Assembly: GCA_037974665.1 (NCBI GenBank)
Contig: CM075764.1
Location: 91,270,825-91,334,824 of the forward strand
Source of the DNA: Ehretia macrophylla
Taxonomy: Eukaryota; Streptophyta; Magnoliopsida; Boraginales; Ehretiaceae
DNA length: 64,000 bases
Direction of reading: 5' to 3'
A program made the translations under genes and the position numbers. Shown piece by piece: positions 58,501-64,000 of this stretch; position 1 is the stretch's first letter; each line of letters starts with the position of its first letter. Below the pieces are notes generated by a model. That model was given only the letters and a program-made list of their open reading frames with translations, was not told where the DNA came from and did no database searches.

Positions 58501-60133
58501 AAGATTTGTTGACAAGGATTTGTTAGAGAGAGATTTCTTGACTTGGTACAACGTTAACTCTTAAAAGAGAGATTTCTTGTGCATTGTCTCATCATAACCT
58601 CAATATTCTTAACATTTGTGGTCAAGGATATGATGGAGCTAGCAATATGCATGGAGAATGGAATGAGTTACAAGTTTTGTTTCTTAAAGATTGTCCTTTT
58701 GCTTATTATGTGCATTGTTGGGCTTACCAGTTGCAATTAGCTCTTATTGCTGAATCTAGAGAAGTTTCTGATATATATACCTTTTTTGAAAACTTGAATT
58801 TCATTGTTAACATTGTGGGGCCTTCTTCCAAAATGAATGATGAATTACAAGCTGCCCAACTAACTGAAAATGCACATTTAATTGAATGTGGTAAGATTGA
58901 TACCGGTAGAGGAGCCAATCAAATAGGAACTTTACAACGTCCTAGAGATACTAGATGGGGTTCTCATTTTAAGTCAATTTGTAGTTTGATAAGGATCTTT
59001 GGTGCAACTTGTGTAGTTCTTCAAAACATAGCTATTGAAGGATCTATATACTCTCAACATAGAGATGCTACTTTTGCTCTTAAGGTATTGATGTCATTTG
59101 ATTTTGTATTTATCTTGCATGTGATGAAAGAAATCATGGGGATTACGAACACACTTTGTTAAGTTTTGCAACAAAAATCTTAGGACATTTTAAATGCTAT
59201 GCATATGGTTTCAAGTACAAAATTATTATTACAAAAGTTGAGAGATGTTGGTTGATAAATTTTCATAGAGAATGTGACATCATTTTGTTTGCATAAGAAT
59301 ATACAAGTTCCTGATATGAATGCTTCTTACTTTGATGTACTCCGATCTTGTCGTTGAAATGATAGTATAACAGTGGAGCATCATTACTGGATAGATATCT
59401 TCACAGCTGCTATAGATCAACAATTACAGGAGTTAAACAATAGATTTAGTGAGCAAGCAACTAAGCTTCTTACTCTTAACATAACTTTGGATCCAAGATA
59501 TGGTTACAAGTCATTTTCAATTGATGATATATGCAAACTTGCTAAAAGATTTTATCCTTTTGACTTCTTCGAACAAGAGATGATTCATCTAAGTTATCAA
59601 TTGCAACATTACAAGCTTGATGTGCGTAATCATCCTGATTTGAAAAGCTTGCCTATCTTAGCAGCTCTATGTAGAGGATTGATGGAAACTGGAAAATCAA
59701 AAGCTTATCCGTTAGTTGATAGATTGATACGGTTGATTTTAACTCTTCCTGTCTCAACAGCAACTACAGAACGAGCTTTCTCTGCTATGAAAATTATCAA
59801 AACAAGGCTTTGCAACCGGATGAAAGATGACTTTCTTAGAGACAGCTTGATTATCTATATTGAAAGGGAAATTGCTAAAGATGTGTCTGTTGATCTGATA
59901 ATTGATGATTTCTATACCATGAATAATAGATGAGCCCAACTTCATTGACAAAATCGGTAAATATTACTTTACAAGTTTACATAATCTTATATCATTTTGT
60001 TAAATAGTATTATTTACATGTGTTTTTTTTAACTAAGTTTCTTTACATGTGTTTATGTTTAAAATATATTATATCATTAATTTTTTTAATTAAATCTCGA
60101 CCCTCCTATATTAAAATCCTAGATCCGCTCCTA
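55567..60133 (+). mobile_element. hAT transposon (4567 bp) with decayed transposase
   Basis: Terminal inverted repeats CAGGGGCGGA and, reversed, TAGGAGCGGA. A perfect 8-bp duplication TCCACTTT lies at 55,559-55,566 and 60,134-60,141, as expected for hAT. The transposase pseudogene is on the plus strand at 57,531-59,933. Subterminal sequence has C-rich and poly-A tracts and two CCACGTGG-type blocks (about 55,792 and 55,871). TA microsatellites lie at about 57,210-57,228 and 57,294-57,311. Confidence 0.92.
57531..59933 (+). pseudogene. hAT transposase (TTF-type zinc finger and hAT dimerisation domain), broken
   Basis: ATG at 57,531 opens MSKSKTIYSFFERKEK, followed by in-frame TAG (57,591) and TGA (57,660). 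57,687-58,010 carries a zinc-finger-like block (HPRRFQAHWFKIFPWLEYS, then CFPCYTF). A frame change near 58,000 leads to 58,019-58,564 (SLIVDESRDESKREQ-like core: CLIVDESRDESKREQMTL), another near 58,555 to 58,584-59,162 (GQGYDGASNMHGEWNELQ; HCWAYQLQLAL). Further stops occur between 59,163 and 59,372. The C-terminal hAT dimerisation domain at 59,373-59,933 is well preserved ([33 protein letters not shown]). Resembles plant TTF-type/DUF4371 hAT proteins. Not functional as read. Confidence 0.88.
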
Positions 60134-60141
60134 TCCACTTT

Positions 60142-60598
60142 GCATTTATTTTGCAAAACATTCTTCCAAGCACAAGTCAACTTTCTTTCATGATTTATAT
60201 ACATATTTCGTAGTATATAAACACATATCTATAGTTGACCATGGCGTATAAAGAATTTAGAATTCTGAATTGTGACAATATTCTAATTTTATTATTTCGG
60301 AATTACCATTTGACATGCAAATTGTATATTAGGGAAGAGAGAGAGAGATAAAGAGAATAAATGTAAAGTCAACTTGTGATTTAATAAAGATGGGAGAGTC
60401 GACACAAACATGAAGCACTACATGGACGTGCATAATCCTCAAAAGATTATGTATTGCTTTATATGCTAGAACACAAAGGCTTTTTCTAATAGAGGCTTGC
60501 TTTTTCAAGTTCCACCTTCTAATCTATACAAAGTGTTGCCCGTTTTCTCTCAGCATCTCTACATGCTCCTCCTTGGCCCCTACCAAATGATCCAAAGG
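60142..60598. other. Spacer between hAT element and inverted repeat
   Basis: No gene or repeat boundary seen apart from a short GA run near 60,338. Confidence 0.4.
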
Positions 60599-62639
60599 TG
60601 TTACGCCCCAATACCATCCTAAAGAACAGAGCTAGGGCGTGACACGACGTGATCTCAAGAAGTGTAATTTTTTAAGCACGCTAGACTATACTAACATACC
60701 AGAAGAACAAACAAGAGTACTACATTCCACAATATTTCAAAACTCTCTTACAATCCTTGTCAAATTAGAAATTCAAGCTTAATCCACAAATTATTACATC
60801 AATTAAGTCAAAACAAACTTAATTAGAAAATACCAAATATCCAAAATTCAAATCTCATAGTTTTAATTATTTCTCCCAGTTGACTACCCCGCTCATAAAT
60901 CAAGGCATCACCCTTACTCTGTCGAATCTGAAAAGAAATCAGGCAGAAGCAAAACTGGTAAGCGAACAAAAAGATCAGTAAGAGGAAAACTTTCCCAAAT
61001 AATATGGTAATGATGATGAAATAGACGAACAAAATACTCATAACGAATGAACGAACAGACAAACGAATAAAGTTACAAATAACGAACAAATGGATGGACG
61101 GACGAATAAGGGCACAAATATATATATTAAAATAATTTTAAAAATGATAACAAACTAACAGATCATAGTTCTCAAACTGTATCGGAAGATAGGCATTATG
61201 CCCCCATCGGGCCAGATAGGATGATGAGTATTACGCCCTCATTAGGCAAGAGATTTCTTCAGTCGAACAAATTCATATCAAGGTATACAGTTGAGAATAA
61301 GTCAAATACATATTTCATAGTTTGAATAATCAAAATAAAAGTAGTAGTAATAATAGTATCAGTACTACTAAAATAATAATAATAATTGATTTATTGTCCA
61401 GGAAAAATATATAAAAAAAAGACAATACTAATACATTGACCGAAAATCAAAATGAGTGAGATATAAATACTTATCAAGATATACGAATGGATCACTTCGG
61501 ATAATCTAAAATAAATAAATTATTCCGAAGTACAATAGTCTCGTTGATCGAACAAATGAATGAAATGTATAAACACACGACATAAGAACTAAATACTCTA
61601 GGAAATTAGATAGGATTAAATGGACAAATAGAATAAAAATACCGTATGAACCAATAAAAATATTATATGAGCTATCATAAATATTAGAAGAAATATAATT
61701 TTATTTTGAGTTTCCATGGAAGTAAAAAGAAGAAAAATAGGAAACTCAAGGAACGAGGCATTTTTGGTCATGACATGAATATAATCAAACTTTTGTAAAA
61801 CGAACAAGACATACATTTAGTTCAACGATTTAAAGTTGAATGAAGTTCTTTTTCAACGAACATAATTTTCGATGAGTAATATTATGTATGGAATAATTGA
61901 GGAGAACGAACACCTAAATACAACAATGAAACTGATACGAATACCTGAACGGAATTTATTCCGAACATATTCAAATGAAGACTAGTAATTCAAAGGGAGA
62001 CTAGTAGTCAAAGTGAAAGAATCCCACTTAGCCCAATTTTACGGAAGTATTATCTTTGTTCAGTCACAAACCTACAAATTTAATCAAAACTCTCATTTCG
62101 TTAACTCTCAATTTACTTAGTCATCCTTCCCTAAAATATTCTAGAATAATTAATTCATCCAAAATTATATAAATCAAAAGCCTATAATCTTACCTTGTTG
62201 AAATGGTTCTAAATATTATGCATTAATTTGTTTCTTCTTCTTCTTCTTCTTCTGCTATTGGTACTGCCGAGAGAAAGAGAAAAAAAGAAGTGAAATGAAA
62301 TTAGAACAATTTGCACTGCAGATGAGCTTTTCGCTCATTTTGGAATCTATAATGTTTGGTTTAAATAAAACCATTTTCTCAATTGGGGTGACTAAATTAT
62401 TATGAGTGGGAAAAATTGGCTAAAGTGGTAAAGTAAGTCAAAAAAAAACTCTTAAGTGGCTCGGAATTTGGTTTACGGGTGGAGAAAAATTTGGCTAAAG
62501 TGGCATAAGAAGTCCAAAGCTCAAAAGTGGCTTGGAAATTTGGATTCTAAGTGGAGAAAAATTTGGCTAAAGTGGCATAAGAAGTCAAAAGATCAAAAGT
62601 GGCTTGGAAATTTAGCTTCCAAGGCCATGTGCATTTATA
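60599..62639 (-). repeat. Gypsy-type LTR, left arm (2041 bp)
   Basis: Read on the minus strand it begins TATAAATGCACATGG (TG mutated to TA) directly after the polypurine tract and ends GGGGCGTAACA at 60,599. It contains two tandem copies of an about 88-bp block with GGCTAAAGTGGCATAAGAAG (about 62,480-62,610). A CTT microsatellite lies near 62,233-62,253. Confidence 0.75.
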
Positions 62640-62774
62640 TCCTCTCCCCCTTAAAAGGAGTTTCGCCCTTAAAACTTATCTTACCTTGGTTTTCAAATAG
62701 CTTTGGGTATTTGGCACGAGCCTCCTCTTCAGGCATCCATAGAGCTTCTCTAGTTGTTTGGTTGTGCCATCTTA
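62640..62774 (-). pseudogene. Gypsy pol tail (chromodomain end), left arm
   Basis: On the minus strand it reads RWHNQTTREALWMPEEEARA then KYPKLFEN, matching the right arm. It then runs into a CTTTTAAGGGGGAGAGGA polypurine tract. It starts abruptly at the palindrome centre. Confidence 0.75.
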
Positions 62775-62789
62775 TTCCATATGTGAAAG

Positions 62790-62923
62790 TAAGATGGCAC
62801 AACCAAACAACTAGAGAAGCTCTATGGATGCCTGAAGAAGAGGCTCATGCCAAATATCCAAAGCTATTCGAAAACTAAGGTAAGATAAGTTTCGAGGGCG
62901 AAACTCTTTTAAAGGGAGAGGAT
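62790..62923 (+). pseudogene. Gypsy pol tail (chromodomain end), right arm
   Basis: Reads KVRWHNQTTREALWMPEEEA then HAKYPKLFEN and a stop at 62,876-62,878: the C-terminal chromodomain of plant Ty3-gypsy integrase (WHNQTTREALWEPE pattern). The polypurine tract AAAGGGAGAGGA follows. The longer frame from 62,456 is only this tail joined to left-arm sequence read antisense. Confidence 0.78.
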
Positions 62924-64000
62924 GTAAAAGAACATGGCCTTGGAAACTAAATTTCCAAGCCACTTTTGAGCTTTTGACTTCTTATGCCACTTTAGCCAAA
63001 TTTTTCTCCACTTGGAAACCAAATTTTCAAGCCACTTTTGAACTTTGGACTTCTTATGCCACTTTAGCCAAATTGTTCTCTACCCGTAAACTAAATTCCA
63101 AGTCACTTATGAGTTTTTTTTGACTTATTATACCACTTTAGCCAATTTTTCCCACTTAGAATAATTTAGTCACCCCAATTGACAAAATGGTTTTATTTAA
63201 ACCAAGCATTACAAATTCCAAAATGAGACAAAAGCTCATCTGTAGTGCAAATTGTTCTAATTTCATTTCGCTTCTTTTTTTTTCTCTTTCTCTCGGCAGT
63301 ACTAATAGCAGAAGAAGAAGAAGAAGAAGAAGCAAATTAGTGCATAATATTTTGAACCATTTCAACAAGGTAAGATTCTAGGCTTTTGATTTATATAATT
63401 TTGGATGAATTAATTATTCTAGAATATTTTAGAGAAGGATGACTAAGTAAATTGAGAGTTAACGAAATGAGAGTTTCGATGAAATTTATAGGTTTGTGAC
63501 TGAACAAAGATAATACTTCCGTAAATTTGAGGTAAGTGGGATTCTTTCACTTTGACTGCTAGTCTTCCATTGAATTACTAGTCTTCATTTGAATATGTTA
63601 ACTCATATAATACTTTTATTGGTTCATATGGTATTTTTATTCTATTTGTCATTTTCGTCCTATGTAATTTCCCATAGTATTTCGTTCCTATGTCGCGTGT
63701 TTATACATTTCATTCATTTGTTCGATCAACGCGACTATTCTACTCTGGAATAATTTATTTCTTTTAGATTATCCAAAGTGATCTATTCGTATATCTTGAT
63801 AAGTATTTATATCTCACTCTTTTTTTTTTTTTGTCAATATGTTAGTATTTTCTTTTTATTTTATTTTTCTTGTACAATAAATCAATTATTATTATTATTT
63901 TAGTAGTACTGATACTATTATTACTACTACTTTTATTTTGATGATTCAAACTATGAAATATGTATTTGACTTGTTCTCAACTATATACCTTGATATGAAT
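62924..64000 (+). repeat. Gypsy-type LTR, right arm (partial)
   Basis: Starts TGTAAAAGAACATGGCC after the polypurine tract and continues past the window edge. Reverse complement of the left-arm LTR, with the 290-bp deletion near 63,600 and small differences. Confidence 0.75.

Larger units (their letters stand above)
60599..64000. repeat. Large inverted repeat of a Ty3-gypsy 3' end (runs off the right edge)
   Basis: Left arm 60,599-62,774 and right arm 62,790 to beyond 64,000 are reverse complements around a 15-bp spacer (62,775-62,789). Near the centre the match is nearly perfect (for example GGTTGTGCCATCTTA against TAAGATGGCACAACC). The visible right arm pairs with the left arm back to about 61,275. 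The left arm has about 290 bp (61,675-61,965) missing from the right arm at about 63,600. Each arm holds, from the centre outwards: the chromodomain tail of pol, a polypurine tract, and an LTR. Confidence 0.9.

Noticed and set aside
62456-62878. A 140-codon plus-strand frame across the palindrome centre
   Set aside because: The first 100 or so codons read left-arm LTR sequence antisense, including its tandem repeat. Only the last 34 or so codons are a real gypsy chromodomain tail.
7-64000. CRISPR arrays, bacterial operons, ribosome binding sites
   Set aside because: No spaced identical repeats and no prokaryotic gene organisation; this is plant nuclear sequence.

Overview
The window is a repeat-dominated, AT-rich stretch of a plant nuclear genome, most likely a dicot. 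The evidence is an F-box/LRR/FBD gene family with plant-type introns, Ty1-copia and Ty3-gypsy elements primed from initiator-Met tRNA, hAT, MULE-like and Tourist-like DNA elements, and LINE remnants. No complete, undamaged protein-coding gene was found. Nothing in the sequence allows a species call.

Layout. (1) 1-18.5 kb and 44.7-54 kb carry one tandemly duplicated cluster of F-box/LRR/FBD genes, all on the minus strand: copy A (8-980, runs off the left edge), B (6461-10928), C (12964-15101), D (45459-47801) and E (50467-53247), plus three shreds (1738-1795, 15631-15687, 50222-50340). The gene model is three exons: F-box plus leucine-rich part; a short leucine-rich exon; the FBD exon. Every copy is damaged in a different way. 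Copy E is the closest to intact: 466 codons in one phase, with a single in-frame TGA. LINE reverse-transcriptase scraps lie in the 5' flanks, and shared 3' flanks lie downstream, so the duplicated unit was larger than the gene.

(2) 19,051-44,670 is a 25.6-kb nest of transposons splitting the F-box cluster. A Ty1-copia element (Copia-1, plus strand, TSD CATAT) was entered by a second copia element (Copia-2, minus strand, TSD GAAAC). Copia-2 was entered by a third copia element (Copia-3, TSD TCCTC), by a hAT-like non-autonomous element, and by an 8.7-kb array of three 2.53-kb LTRs separated by two 0.55-kb non-coding internal domains (TSD CGCTG). Removing each insert and one target-site copy restores the broken reading frame around it.

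(3) 55,559-60,141 is a 4.57-kb hAT element with a perfect 8-bp target-site duplication and a decayed transposase. Deletion derivatives and short relatives occur at 5.0 kb, 5.9 kb, 22.3 kb and 32.5 kb.

(4) 60,599 to the right edge is one large inverted repeat: two copies of the 3' end of a Ty3-gypsy element (chromodomain tail, polypurine tract, about 2-kb LTR) meeting head to head across a 15-bp spacer. Its transcript would fold into a long hairpin.

How the parts relate: the F-box cluster is an ageing gene family eroded by small indels and transposon insertions, and the paralogous copies serve as natural empty-site controls for many of those insertions. All boundaries and comparisons were made by eye. 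No alignment or database search was run.
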